A stretch of 64,000 bases of DNA, from assembly GCF_000023105.1 (NCBI RefSeq), contig NC_012669.1:1860001-1924000 (forward strand). Direction: 5' to 3'. The notes beneath the pieces are model-generated. The model was not told where the DNA came from and did no database searches. It saw nothing but the letters and a program-made list of their open reading frames with translations. Position numbers and translations under genes: made by a program. This DNA is from Beutenbergia cavernae DSM 12333 (GTDB lineage: Bacteria; Actinomycetota; Actinomycetes; Actinomycetales; Beutenbergiaceae). Positions 51,725 through 60,318 of this stretch are shown in pieces (the first letter of the stretch is position 1; each line of letters starts with the position of its first letter).

Positions 51725-52498
51725 CTACCGCCGCGTGCCGACGACGACCGTCGCGTCGAGGTCGTCGTCGTGCACGATGCGCGGGTCGAGGCCGCCGCTC
51801 GCCATGATCGCCGCGGCGGTCGGCGCCTGGCGGGAGCTCACCTCGACGAGCAGGTGACCGCCGGGCGTGAGCCAGCCGGCGGCGTCGGCGGCGATGCGAC
51901 GCTGCACGTCGAGGCCGTCGCCACCGCCGTCGAGCGCAAGCGGCGCCTCGTGCTCCCGCGCCTCGCGGGGCATGAGGTGCAGCTCGTCGGTGGGGACGTA
52001 GGGCGTGTTCGCCACCAGGACGTCCACCCGCCCGCGCAGGTGCTGCGGCAGTGCCGCGAACAGGTCGCCCTCGTGCACCTGCGCGACGCCGTCGAGGGTG
52101 CGGCGCGCGTCCCGCACGGCGGCCGGATCGAGATCCGCCGCGTGCAGCTCGAGGCCCACGACGGCGTCGGCGATCGCGGCCGCCAGAGCGCCGGCACCGC
52201 AGCACAGGTCGACGACGACGGCGCCCGGCCGCGTCAGCCGGATCGCCTCGCGGGCCAGCAGCTCGGACCGTGACCGCGGGACGAAGACCCCGGGGCTCAC
52301 GCGGATGCGGCGTCCGGCGAACAGCGCCCACCCGACCACGTGCTCGAGCGGCTCCCCGGCGATGCGGCGCGCCGTGAGCGCCTCGAGCTCCTCGGGCGTG
52401 GACGCGGCCTCCACCAGCAGCGCCGCCTCCTCCTCGGCGAAGACGCATCCGGCGGAACGCAGGCGCGCGACCAGCACCGGCGGCGCGGGGACCGGCAC
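51725..52498 (-). CDS. PrmC/HemK-related protein N5-glutamine methyltransferase
   Basis: The 257-residue product has the HemK layout: a short helical N-domain, VGWALFAGRRIRVSPGVFVP, motif I VVDLCCGAGALAAAI near residue 98, and the substrate motif NTPYVPTDELHL near 165 where classical PrmC has NPPY. The NTPY/NAPY form marks a distinct actinobacterial subgroup, so release-factor methylation is not certain. The GTG at 52498 is chosen: GGGAGG 10 nt upstream and 4 nt after the UbiB stop. Confidence 0.83.
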   Translation of the reverse strand: MPVPAPPVLVARLRSAGCVFAEEEAALLVEAASTPEELEALTARRIAGEPLEHVVGWALFAGRRIRVSPGVFVPRSRSELLAREAIRLTRPGAVVVDLCCGAGALAAAIADAVVGLELHAADLDPAAVRDARRTLDGVAQVHEGDLFAALPQHLRGRVDVLVANTPYVPTDELHLMPREAREHEAPLALDGGGDGLDVQRRIAADAAGWLTPGGHLLVEVSSRQAPTAAAIMASGGLDPRIVHDDDLDATVVVGTRR

Positions 52499-52502
52499 GG
52501 CG

Positions 52503-54476
52503 TCAGGCCTCCCGTCGGACGACGCCGGCCAGGGCTCGCAGAGCGAGCACGAACCCACCCAGCAGCAGCCCGTACCCGAGGTACGTGTAGAGCCGGACGC
52601 CGGCGACCAGGAACGGCCCGGTGTCCGCGACCAGCAGCACGATGGCGCCGAGCGTCGCCGCACCGGCGAGGACGGCGACGACGACGTGCTGCACGAGCGA
52701 GGTCACGTAGCGCCGGTCCCGCGGGTCGGCGAGGACCCGGACGTTCGCGGTGAACCGGCCCGTCGTCAGGTCGTCGGTGAGCCGGTCGATCCGGCGCGGC
52801 AGGCGCTGGACGAGCGGCAGGTACGCCGCCAGCTGCGTCTCGAGCGTCGTCCGCAGGGACGCCGGGTCGAACCGCGCCCCCATCAGGTCCCGACCGACGG
52901 ACGTCGCCGTCGCCACGAGCGGCAGCTCCGGGTCGATCAGGGCGAGGGTGCCCTCGAGCGCGGCGAACGCCCGGAACGCCGCCGCGACCTGGGGCGGCAC
53001 ACCGAGCTGCGCCCGCTGGACGACGCGGAGCAGCTGCGCGAACACCCCGGAGGACCCGGCGGTCGCGGCGCCCGACGTCGCGAACATGACGACCTGGCCG
53101 ACCTCCCGCTCGACCTGCCGGTCGTCGAGATGCTCGGGCCGCTCGAGCAGGTCGATGAGCGCGTCGGTCGCCCCGACGCCGTCCTGCCGCGCGAACGCGG
53201 CGAACAGCAGGGCGATCGAGTCGCGCGACGCCGGGTCGAGCCGACCGACCGAGCCGAAGTCGAGCAGGCCGAGCCGGCCGTCGTCGAGCAGGATCACGTT
53301 GCCGGGATGGAGGTCGGCGTGGAAGACGCCGACGACGAGGACCTGCCGCATCACCTCCCGCACGAGGTCGGTCGCGAGGCGCCGCCGCGTCTCGTCGTCG
53401 AGCCGGGCCAGCTCCCGCGACGCGGATCCGAGGGGGACGCCGTGCAGGCGTTCCATGACGAGCAGCCGCTCCCCGGAGTGCTCGCCGAAGACGCGCGGGA
53501 CCACGACCCGACCGGAGCCCTGCCCGGCCCCGCCGGCGACGACCCGCATGTTCTCCGCCTCGACGCGGTAGTCGAGCTCCTCGCGCAGCGACGCCGCGAA
53601 GCCGTCCGCGAGGTCACGGACGCCGATCGAGCGCGCCCAAGCCGCGCTGCGGTCCAGGCGCGCGGCGAACCGGTCGAGGATGTCGAGGTCTGCCGTGACC
53701 TGGGCCCGGGCCTCCGGGCGCTGGATCTTGAGGACGACCTCCTCGCCGGTGCGCAGCGTGCCGGCGTGGACCTGGGCCACGGAGGCGGCCGCGAGCGGCT
53801 CGGCGTCGACGTGCGCGAGGACGTCCGACGGGTCGCTGCCCAGGGCGGTGGCGAGCGCCGGCTCGAGCTGCTCCCACGGCAGGGCCGGCGCCTGGGTCTG
53901 CAGGGTGGACAGCTCCCGCACGATGTCCTCCGGGACGACGTCGGGCCGCGTCGACATGAGCTGGCCGACCTTCACGAACGTCACGCCCGAGGCCGCGAGC
54001 GTGTCGCGCAACGCCTTGCCGTGCGTCTCGTCGGCAGCGCCGCGGAACGGTGCTCCCGCCACGGCCCCGAGCCCGTGCCGCGCCGCGATCGCGCTCACCT
54101 GGAGGTACCGCCTCGTGCGGCGCCGGCGACTGCGCCACCCGCGGAACGCCGCCAGCGGGTGGGGCAGCGACCCGGTCGGGACGAACACCTCGAGGATCAC
54201 GAGCGCCAGCACCCCGAGCACGAAGACCCACGCGAACGCGAGCCCGCCCACGAGCATGGCGCCCAGCGGGTTCTCCTCGGCCGAGGTGAGGCTCATCCCG
54301 GACCGCAGCATGACCTCGCTGACGAACCACGCCCCGAGCGAGATCATCGCCAGGCCGACGAGCACCGACCGGGGCCAGCCCACCGGGACGCCGAGCAGGC
54401 GCCGCACCATGAGGGCAGCGACGACCGCGAGCACGACCGCGATGAGGACTCCGAGGACCGAGACGACGAAGGTCAC
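52503..54476 (-). CDS. UbiB/ABC1 (AarF) family atypical kinase, membrane protein
   Basis: The 657-residue product starts with three membrane helices, then the ABC1 kinase-like core with KALRDTLAASGVTFVKVGQL (KxGQ motif), the Ala-rich loop AAASVAQVHAG, VVLKIQRP, HADLHPGNV (catalytic loop) and LLDFGSVG (metal DFG), and ends with two more helices. UbiB proteins support quinone or lipid metabolism through ATPase activity. GTG start at 54476. First gene of a unit with the PrmC-like gene. Confidence 0.9.
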   Translation of the reverse strand: MTFVVSVLGVLIAVVLAVVAALMVRRLLGVPVGWPRSVLVGLAMISLGAWFVSEVMLRSGMSLTSAEENPLGAMLVGGLAFAWVFVLGVLALVILEVFVPTGSLPHPLAAFRGWRSRRRRTRRYLQVSAIAARHGLGAVAGAPFRGAADETHGKALRDTLAASGVTFVKVGQLMSTRPDVVPEDIVRELSTLQTQAPALPWEQLEPALATALGSDPSDVLAHVDAEPLAAASVAQVHAGTLRTGEEVVLKIQRPEARAQVTADLDILDRFAARLDRSAAWARSIGVRDLADGFAASLREELDYRVEAENMRVVAGGAGQGSGRVVVPRVFGEHSGERLLVMERLHGVPLGSASRELARLDDETRRRLATDLVREVMRQVLVVGVFHADLHPGNVILLDDGRLGLLDFGSVGRLDPASRDSIALLFAAFARQDGVGATDALIDLLERPEHLDDRQVEREVGQVVMFATSGAATAGSSGVFAQLLRVVQRAQLGVPPQVAAAFRAFAALEGTLALIDPELPLVATATSVGRDLMGARFDPASLRTTLETQLAAYLPLVQRLPRRIDRLTDDLTTGRFTANVRVLADPRDRRYVTSLVQHVVVAVLAGAATLGAIVLLVADTGPFLVAGVRLYTYLGYGLLLGGFVLALRALAGVVRREA

Positions 54477-54917
54477 CTGCCGGTTCTACCATCCAGGCTG
54501 GCCGGTCGCTGTCGCCTGGCAGCGACCATCTCCTCGCACGGGCGCTGCGGGGGCCCCTGGGCTATGCTCGGCGCGAGTCGAGACGAGGCTCATCCACCGC
54601 CGAACCGCGGGCCGGCCATGACCTCGTACATGGTCGGCGATCCGGAGGGACCGCATGACCGACGACGTCGTCATCGCCTCCGGGCGGCACGGGCGGAGCC
54701 CTCGCGGGCCGGGACCGGCTGGACCACCGGGGCTCGGCCACCCGAGGTATGGAGCGGCGGGTCCCGTGCCCGCCGGGGATCGGCCCGAGCGAGAGCAACG
54801 GCGCCTACGCGACGATCCACCGCCACACCTTGTGCGGGTGAGACGGTCACCGAATCCCACCTCGCCCGGGCGCTGTCGCCCGGGCGAGGTCTCCTGCTCC
54901 GCGACGGCCGGCGACGC
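54477..54917 (+). promoter_or_regulatory. structured leader upstream of the GAF-ANTAR gene
   Basis: This 441-bp gap holds TATGCT (54563-54568) as a -10 candidate, CCATG-ACCTCGTA-CATGG (54616-54633) as a small hairpin, and a strong SD GGAGGG before an ATG at 54655. A 30-codon ORF at 54749-54841 (MERRVPCPPGIG... HRHTLCG) has a more protein-like composition than the 88-codon frame from 54655. A terminator-like hairpin follows at 54861. It looks like a regulated leader rather than an ordinary promoter gap. Confidence 0.45.
54861..54888 (+). terminator. 12-bp perfect hairpin (terminator/attenuator)
   Basis: CTCGCCCGGGCG (54861-54872), loop CTGT, CGCCCGGGCGAG (54877-54888). It is 19 nt after the stop of the small ORF at 54749-54841 and 29 nt before the GTG of the ANTAR gene, a position suited to attenuation. 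Confidence 0.65.
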
Positions 54918-55655
54918 GTGATCGACGACGAGCTGGTGCAGAACGGCTCCGCGGCCGAGCCACCGCTCACTGACCAGCTCGCGGACGCCGTTCGCCTGCT
55001 GGCCGCCGAGCCCACTCTCCAGCAGACCCTGGACCGCATCACGGACCTCGCCCGCACGATGATCGACGGGTGCCACGCCGCCGGCGTCTCGCTCGTGCGG
55101 TCCGGGCGGATCGAGACGCCGTCGGCGACGCATCCGCTGGTGCGGGCCGGTGACGAGCTGCAGTACTCGATCGGGGAAGGTCCGTGCCTCGACGCGATCC
55201 GCGACGAGGAGATCGTGCGGTCCGCGGATCTCGTCGACGACCTGCGGTGGCCGCGCTGGTCGGACCGGGTGGTCCGCGACCTGGGCGTGCGGAGCATGCT
55301 GGCGGTGCAGCTGTACACGTCGGACGCGGCGCACGGCGCGCTGAACATGTACTCCCGCGAACCGGGTGCGTTCCGGGACGACGTCGTGCCGCTGGCGACG
55401 ACGTTCGGGGCCGTCGCCGCTGCCGCGCTGGAGGCGGCGCGGACCGAGGAGCAGCTGCAGTCGGCCGTGCAGACCCGGACGGTGATCGGTCAGGCGCAGG
55501 GGATCGTCATGGAGCGCTACGGCGTCTCGGACGCCCAGGCGTTCGCGGTGCTCAGCCGCGTCTCGCAGAGCTCGAACACCCGGCTCGCCGACATCGCCCG
55601 CGACGTCGTCCGCACGCGCCGCATCCCCGGGGTGGCGGACGCCGCGCAGTCCTGA
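54918..55655 (+). CDS. GAF-ANTAR domain regulator (RNA-binding antiterminator type)
   Basis: The ~245-residue product has a GAF sensor domain at about 20-165 (LTDQLADAVRLLAAEPTLQQ, YSIGEGPCLDAIRDEEI, LAVQLYTSDAAHGALNMYS) and a C-terminal ANTAR domain (TVIGQAQGIVMERYGVSDAQ, FAVLSRVSQSSNTRLADIA). ANTAR domains bind paired RNA hairpins and prevent termination. The start is uncertain: GTG 54918 or GTG 54936, neither with a clear SD. The structured leader and hairpin just upstream may be its own target. Confidence 0.85.
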   Translation: MIDDELVQNGSAAEPPLTDQLADAVRLLAAEPTLQQTLDRITDLARTMIDGCHAAGVSLVRSGRIETPSATHPLVRAGDELQYSIGEGPCLDAIRDEEIVRSADLVDDLRWPRWSDRVVRDLGVRSMLAVQLYTSDAAHGALNMYSREPGAFRDDVVPLATTFGAVAAAALEAARTEEQLQSAVQTRTVIGQAQGIVMERYGVSDAQAFAVLSRVSQSSNTRLADIARDVVRTRRIPGVADAAQS

Positions 55656-55670
55656 CGCCGCGTCACCGGC

Positions 55671-56162
55671 TCAGTACGCCGTGCGCCCCGCGGCGACGCT
55701 CCACGCGTCGAACGGCTCGCCCGCTCGCTCGATGCGGAGCGTGTCCACGGCGAGCGGGCTGCCCGCGCGGCCGGCGAGGACCTCGTGGAACACGGCGTCG
55801 TCGAACCCGGCCGCAGCGGCGTCGGAGCGGTCTGCGGCGTAGACGAGCCGGTCGAGCCGCGCCCACAGCGCCGCAGCGAGGCAGAGCGGGCACGGCTCGC
55901 ACGAGGCGTACAGCGTCATGCCGGTCAGCGCGTGGCTCCCGACGGCGCGCCCCGCCGCCCGGATCGCCTCCACCTCCGCGTGCGCCGTCGCGTCGTGGTC
56001 GCGGGTCACCCGGTTCGTGCCCGTCGCGACGACGTGGTCGCCCGGCTGGGCGTCGCTGCGCACGATCAGCGCGCCGAACGGTCCTCCGCCGTCGGCGACG
56101 TTCGCTGTGGCGAGATCGACCGCCAGGGCGAGGAAGGCGGAGTCACGGCTGCTCTCGGGCAT
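55671..56162 (-). CDS. CMP/dCMP-type nucleoside deaminase family protein
   Basis: The 163-residue product carries the zinc deaminase motifs HAEVEAIR near residue 60 and CEPCPLCLAAALW near 87, with FGALIV upstream, closest to guanine deaminase/TadA-like proteins. The C-terminal EPFDAW resembles guanine deaminases (GuaD). Single gene; the real substrate needs assay. Confidence 0.87.
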   Translation of the reverse strand: MPESSRDSAFLALAVDLATANVADGGGPFGALIVRSDAQPGDHVVATGTNRVTRDHDATAHAEVEAIRAAGRAVGSHALTGMTLYASCEPCPLCLAAALWARLDRLVYAADRSDAAAAGFDDAVFHEVLAGRAGSPLAVDTLRIERAGEPFDAWSVAAGRTAY

Positions 56163-56222
56163 CCGGCCATCATCCCCCAGAGCCGGTGGTCGCCGGCCTC
56201 CTGACCCCGTGCGCGGCGTGGG

Positions 56223-57530
56223 TCAGGCCATGACCCCGTCCGGGTCATGACGCCTCGTCGTCGCGAGCAGCGCCTCGAGCTCCGCCGGTGGGAAGCAGTC
56301 GGAGAGCGCCGCGGCCCCGCGCGTGAGGTCCGCCTCACCGACGTACCGGCCCGTGCTCAGCGGATCCAGGGCACCGATCGTGCGTCGGGCCCACCCGATG
56401 GCGTCGGCATGACCCTGGGCTGCCGGATCCCAGTGCGCGTACGCCGACACGCTCATCGAGCCGCGTGGGACGTAGAGGGCGTCCGACGGAGCAGCCCCGT
56501 CGGCGCGTCGCGCCGACGTGGTCAGCAGCACGCTCGAGCACTCGGAGAGTCCCCTCTCGAGTGGGGGGAGCGCCGGCAGCACGGCGCGGAACGGCGCATC
56601 GGTCCACGTGTGGTGGGAGAACATCCCGTCGCCGCCGTGCCGGGGGACGGTCTCGATGAGGGCGGCGAGGGAGTCGACGACGACGACGTCCGGGGGAGCG
56701 GTCACGAACGGTGCCGACCGGACGGCGTCGAGCGCGTCGTCCGGACCGAAGGCCGTCGCCGAGACGAGCGCGCGCGGCGGCTCGCCGTCGGCCCGTCCGG
56801 GATGCCAGTACACGGTCAGCTCGACGTGCGGGGGCGACGCCGCGACGACGTCGTCCAGGGCCGCGCCGAGCGCGTCGGGTCGATCCGCGTCGACGGCCAC
56901 GGTGAGCCTGCTGACGACAGGGCACCCGCGGACGAGCTGCAGCCGGAAGGCTACGACGACGGCCGGGAACGCGGATCCTGCTCCGCGCAGCGCCCGGAGC
57001 AGGTCGGGGTCCGAGGCGGCGTCGATCCGCGCGAGGGTCCCGTCGGGCAGCACGACGTCGGCGGCCAGGATGCGTTCGCACCCGTGTCCCCACACCGGCG
57101 TGTTCCAGCCGTTCCCACCCGCGAGCAGGTAGCCGCCGAGCCCCACGGTCGGCGCGTGGCCGAGCGGGAAGGACATGCCCGCGGCGCGGAGGGCACGGGC
57201 CGCCTCGAGCACCGTGACACCAGGCTCCACCCAGGCGGTCGCGGTCGCGGCGTCGAGCTCGACCGACCGCAGCTCACGCAGATCCAGCGTGACGGCGCCG
57301 TCCACGAGGTGCGTCCAGCTGAGCGAGTGCCCGCCGCTGCGCACGGCGAGACGCCGGCCGTCGTGGCGGGCACGGGTCACGGCGTCGACGACGGCGTCAG
57401 CGTCCGTCGGGCGCACGATGGCGGCCGGTGTGCGCGCCGGCTGCCAGGCGGACGCCGACAGCGAGGTCCGGGCTCGGTCGAAGGCGGTGTCCGAGGGCTC
57501 GGTCCACCGCGCCGTGGACGTCCCGCTCAC
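56223..57530 (-). CDS. FAD-linked oxidase, berberine-bridge-enzyme-like
   Basis: The 435-residue product has the PCMH FAD domain: IVRPTDADAVVDAVTRARHD, RRLAVRSGGHSLSW (His site for covalent FAD), LGHAPTVGLGGYLLAGGNGW and VVLPDGTLARID, and ends in a short C-terminal segment without the BBE Asn-Tyr motif. Such oxidases act on sugar or alcohol groups and make hydrogen peroxide. Its GTG overlaps the ROK stop by 4 nt, tying it to the carbohydrate locus to the right. Confidence 0.85.
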   Translation of the reverse strand: MSGTSTARWTEPSDTAFDRARTSLSASAWQPARTPAAIVRPTDADAVVDAVTRARHDGRRLAVRSGGHSLSWTHLVDGAVTLDLRELRSVELDAATATAWVEPGVTVLEAARALRAAGMSFPLGHAPTVGLGGYLLAGGNGWNTPVWGHGCERILAADVVLPDGTLARIDAASDPDLLRALRGAGSAFPAVVVAFRLQLVRGCPVVSRLTVAVDADRPDALGAALDDVVAASPPHVELTVYWHPGRADGEPPRALVSATAFGPDDALDAVRSAPFVTAPPDVVVVDSLAALIETVPRHGGDGMFSHHTWTDAPFRAVLPALPPLERGLSECSSVLLTTSARRADGAAPSDALYVPRGSMSVSAYAHWDPAAQGHADAIGWARRTIGALDPLSTGRYVGEADLTRGAAALSDCFPPAELEALLATTRRHDPDGVMA

Positions 57531-58816
57531 GCCGGTGTCGCGGTGCCGGCGCCGGTCTGGCCGAGGATCGCGGCGTCGATCACCGCTGGGTCGTACACGA
57601 GGTCGACCACCTTCCGGCTGAGTCCGACGACCGCGCCGTCGGCTCCCAGGTGCGCGGCGCTGACCGTCAGGTGATGGCGCGCGCGCTCCGTGACGTCCTG
57701 GCGGATCGAGGCGTCGATCCGGGAGACGACCCGCGGGATGCGGCCGAGAGCGCCGCCGAGGACCAGGTCATCGGGGTTGGCTGCCGCGACCACGGTCGCG
57801 AGGACGCGCGAGAGCCTGGCCGTGGCGTCGTCCACAGCCGCGCAGACCGCCGGGTCGCCGGCGGCGACGCGCTCCACGATGTCGCGGAGGTTCCGGACGC
57901 CGGTGTCCGCGAGCCGGCGGAGCAGCGCGTGCCCCGACGCCCAGGCGGCGAGGCAGCCCCGCCGCCCGCACGTGCACACCGGACCGTCGTCGGTGATGCG
58001 GACATGGCCGATGTCCCCGGCCGCGCCGTCCGCACCCTCGAGGACGTGACCGGCGTCCACGATCCCGGCGCCGATCCCGGTCGCGTACTTCACCGCCAGG
58101 ACCGTGCGGTCGGCCCCGATGACACTCGACTCGCCGAGCGCGAAGGCACGCGCGTCGTTCTCGATGACCGCCGGGACCTGCCAGTGGTCCCGGATGCTGT
58201 CCAGGACCGGGAAACGTTCCCAGCGGGGCATCGTCGTGGACGTCCCGAGGATGCCGGTCGCGGGATCGACCGGGCCGGGAATGCCGAGCGCGACGCCGAT
58301 GAGCGTCTCGTCCTCCCCGGCCTCGACGAGCTCGTGGGAGATCCGGAAGAGCTCCGCGAGATAGGCGGGCGCGTCGGTGTCGATCTCGACAGCGACGTCC
58401 CGCATACGCAGGATCCGGCCGTCCACACCCGTCACGCACAGGCGCGCGTGGGTCTGCCCGAGATCGAGCACGAGGACGACACGCCCGCGCGTGTCCCACC
58501 GGAGCAGCTCGGAGCGCCGCCCCGGGCCGCGTGTGCCGGAGCCCGGCGGCGCCGACCCGTCCTGGTAGACGTACCCGTGCTGGAAGAGAGCCTCCAGACG
58601 CTCGAAGAGCGTGGTGCGGGACATCCCGGTCGCTGCGAGGAGCTGGTGCCGCGTGAGTCCGGGGCGTGACCGGATGAAGCTCACCAGGGCGCCGTAGGAG
58701 GTAGCGGGCATCGCGACGGGCCACGGCCCGCGAGCGTGGCCGACGGCGTCCGTCCCACTCCCGGGCGGGCCGCCCTGCCACGTCGCGCCGGTCGGTCGGT
58801 CGGTCTCGCTCACCAC
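57527..58816 (-). CDS. ROK-family transcriptional repressor of the divergent catabolic locus
   Basis: The 429-residue product has a winged HTH at about 45-85 (LTRHQLLAATGMSRTTLFER) and a ROK domain with VLDLGQTHARL, GVALGIPGPVD, IENDARAFALGE and the zinc motif CTCGRRGC (final Glu of the usual CxCGxxGCxE replaced). The GTG at 58816 is set by GGAGGG 6 nt upstream; an in-frame GTG at 58840 lacks an SD. A 10-bp inverted repeat at 58930-58960 in the shared promoter region is the likely operator. Confidence 0.91.
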   Translation of the reverse strand: MVSETDRPTGATWQGGPPGSGTDAVGHARGPWPVAMPATSYGALVSFIRSRPGLTRHQLLAATGMSRTTLFERLEALFQHGYVYQDGSAPPGSGTRGPGRRSELLRWDTRGRVVLVLDLGQTHARLCVTGVDGRILRMRDVAVEIDTDAPAYLAELFRISHELVEAGEDETLIGVALGIPGPVDPATGILGTSTTMPRWERFPVLDSIRDHWQVPAVIENDARAFALGESSVIGADRTVLAVKYATGIGAGIVDAGHVLEGADGAAGDIGHVRITDDGPVCTCGRRGCLAAWASGHALLRRLADTGVRNLRDIVERVAAGDPAVCAAVDDATARLSRVLATVVAAANPDDLVLGGALGRIPRVVSRIDASIRQDVTERARHHLTVSAAHLGADGAVVGLSRKVVDLVYDPAVIDAAILGQTGAGTATPA

Positions 58817-58911
58817 AGGTCGCCCTCCTCGCCTCGGCACTGCCGGAATGGCTCGTTGCCGCCCCCGGACGCACGGACCGCCGCTGGTTCGTGTGCGGTC
58901 ATGATGCCACG

Positions 58912-58960
58912 TTGACGAACGTCAGACTAGCCGTTACGTTCGGCAACTGGACGTAACGGC
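58912..58960 (+). promoter_or_regulatory. promoter and ROK-type operator of the catabolic locus
   Basis: TTGACG (58912-58917), a 17-nt spacer and TACGTT (58935-58940) form a strong rightward promoter. GCCGTTACGT (58930-58939) and ACGTAACGGC (58951-58960) are a perfect 10-bp inverted repeat with centres 21 bp apart, two helical turns, covering the -10 and start site. A smaller TGACG-AA-CGTCA dyad overlaps the -35. Confidence 0.75.
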
Positions 58961-58992
58961 CCGACGTCGGGCCCTGTGGGTGAAGGACGAAG

Positions 58993-60318
58993 ATGACCGA
59001 AGTCGCCACCTCGTTCGCCGATGCAGCAGCCGAGGTGCTGCGGGCGAACGACCGGGGCCAGCGCACCGTCGCCGCACCCGAGCTGTACCCGCACCAGTGG
59101 TCCTGGGACGCCGCATTCGTGGCGATCGGCTGGGCCACACTCTCTGTCCCGCGTGCCGTCGAGGAGATGCGACACCTGCTCCGCGGGCAGTGGGCGACAG
59201 GCATGATCCCGCACATCGTGTTCACCGCCGACGCCGGGTACTTCCCGGGACCGGCGCGGTGGCGTACCGAGCGTGCCGAGCACGCGCCAGAGGTCGCGAC
59301 ATCGGGAATCTGTCAGCCAGCCATACACAGTCTCGCGCTCTACTCGATCGGTGAGCGCGCGCGGCGGAACGGGGGAGAGGACGCCGCGGTGTTCCGCTCC
59401 TTCCTTCTCGACACGTTCGACGACTGGGTGCGCTGGCACCGGTGGCTGGACTCCGCTCGGAGCACCCACCCGTCAGGTCTCGTCGAGATCCACCACCCGT
59501 GGGAGTCGGGGATGGACAACTCGCCGCGCTGGGACGCGCCGTGTGCGCGGATCACCGTCGGTCGGATGGCGCCCTACGAGCGCGAGGACGTCCGGCACGT
59601 CGCGGCGGCGGACGAGCGGCCCGAGGACGCGGACTACGACCGGTACCTCTGGCTCGTCGAACAGCTCGTCGAGGTCGACTACGACGACGAGGCCGCCCGC
59701 CGGGTCGTCGACTTCCGGGTCGGCGACGTGTTCTTCACCGCCACGCACGCGATCTCGGCCGACCTCCTCGCCACGCTCGGCGAGGACATCGGCCGCCCGG
59801 CGGAGGCCGCGGAGCTACGGGGCATGGCGGCACGGGCCCGGGGCGCCGTCGCCCGCACGGTCGATCCGCAGACCGGTCGCGCGCGCGACTTCGACATGCG
59901 CGCCGGCACCTGGATCGACGCCGACACCATCGGTGGGTTCGCCGCCCTCGTGTGCGGCACGGACCACGAGGCTTACGCAGCGCTCGTCGCTCAGCTGCTG
60001 GGGCCGCAGTGGTGCGCACACCCGGCGCTCGCGCACCCGGTGCCGCCGACCGTGACGCCGGACAGCCCCACGTTCGTGAGCCGCACGTACTGGCGCGGTC
60101 CTCAGTGGCCGGTGCTGGTGTGGCTGTTCACCTGGGCGCTGCGGCACCACGGGCACGACGACGCGGCGGACGCGATCGGCCGGGCGGGTCGGGCGCAGCT
60201 CGGCGACCTGACGTTCGCCGAGTACTACGACAGCCTGGACGGGCAGGCGCTCGGCAGCAGGAACCAGTCGTGGACGGCGGCGGTGGCCCTCGCGTGGGCG
60301 GCGGAGGCGGAGCGATGA
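58993..60318 (+). CDS. GH63-like glycoside hydrolase (mannosylglycerate hydrolase-like)
   Basis: The 441-residue product has the (alpha/alpha)6-barrel pattern of the GH63/mannosylglycerate-hydrolase group: YPHQWSWDAAFVAIGW near residue 32, SGICQPAIH, HPWESGMDNSPRWDAP near 172 (catalytic Asp region), YWRGPQWPVLVWLF near 357 and a C-terminal EYYDSLDGQALGSRNQSWTA (catalytic base region). No signal peptide, so it acts on an imported glycoside. GAAGGACGAAG precedes the ATG; coupled by ATGA to the Mo enzyme. Confidence 0.85.
   Translation: MTEVATSFADAAAEVLRANDRGQRTVAAPELYPHQWSWDAAFVAIGWATLSVPRAVEEMRHLLRGQWATGMIPHIVFTADAGYFPGPARWRTERAEHAPEVATSGICQPAIHSLALYSIGERARRNGGEDAAVFRSFLLDTFDDWVRWHRWLDSARSTHPSGLVEIHHPWESGMDNSPRWDAPCARITVGRMAPYEREDVRHVAAADERPEDADYDRYLWLVEQLVEVDYDDEAARRVVDFRVGDVFFTATHAISADLLATLGEDIGRPAEAAELRGMAARARGAVARTVDPQTGRARDFDMRAGTWIDADTIGGFAALVCGTDHEAYAALVAQLLGPQWCAHPALAHPVPPTVTPDSPTFVSRTYWRGPQWPVLVWLFTWALRHHGHDDAADAIGRAGRAQLGDLTFAEYYDSLDGQALGSRNQSWTAAVALAWAAEAER

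Noticed and set aside
54655-54921. 88-codon ORF with a good SD and GTGA overlap with the ANTAR gene
   Set aside because: After the first residues the codon bias is lost, it has rare codons, and it runs through the 12-bp terminator hairpin; kept only as a possible leader element.
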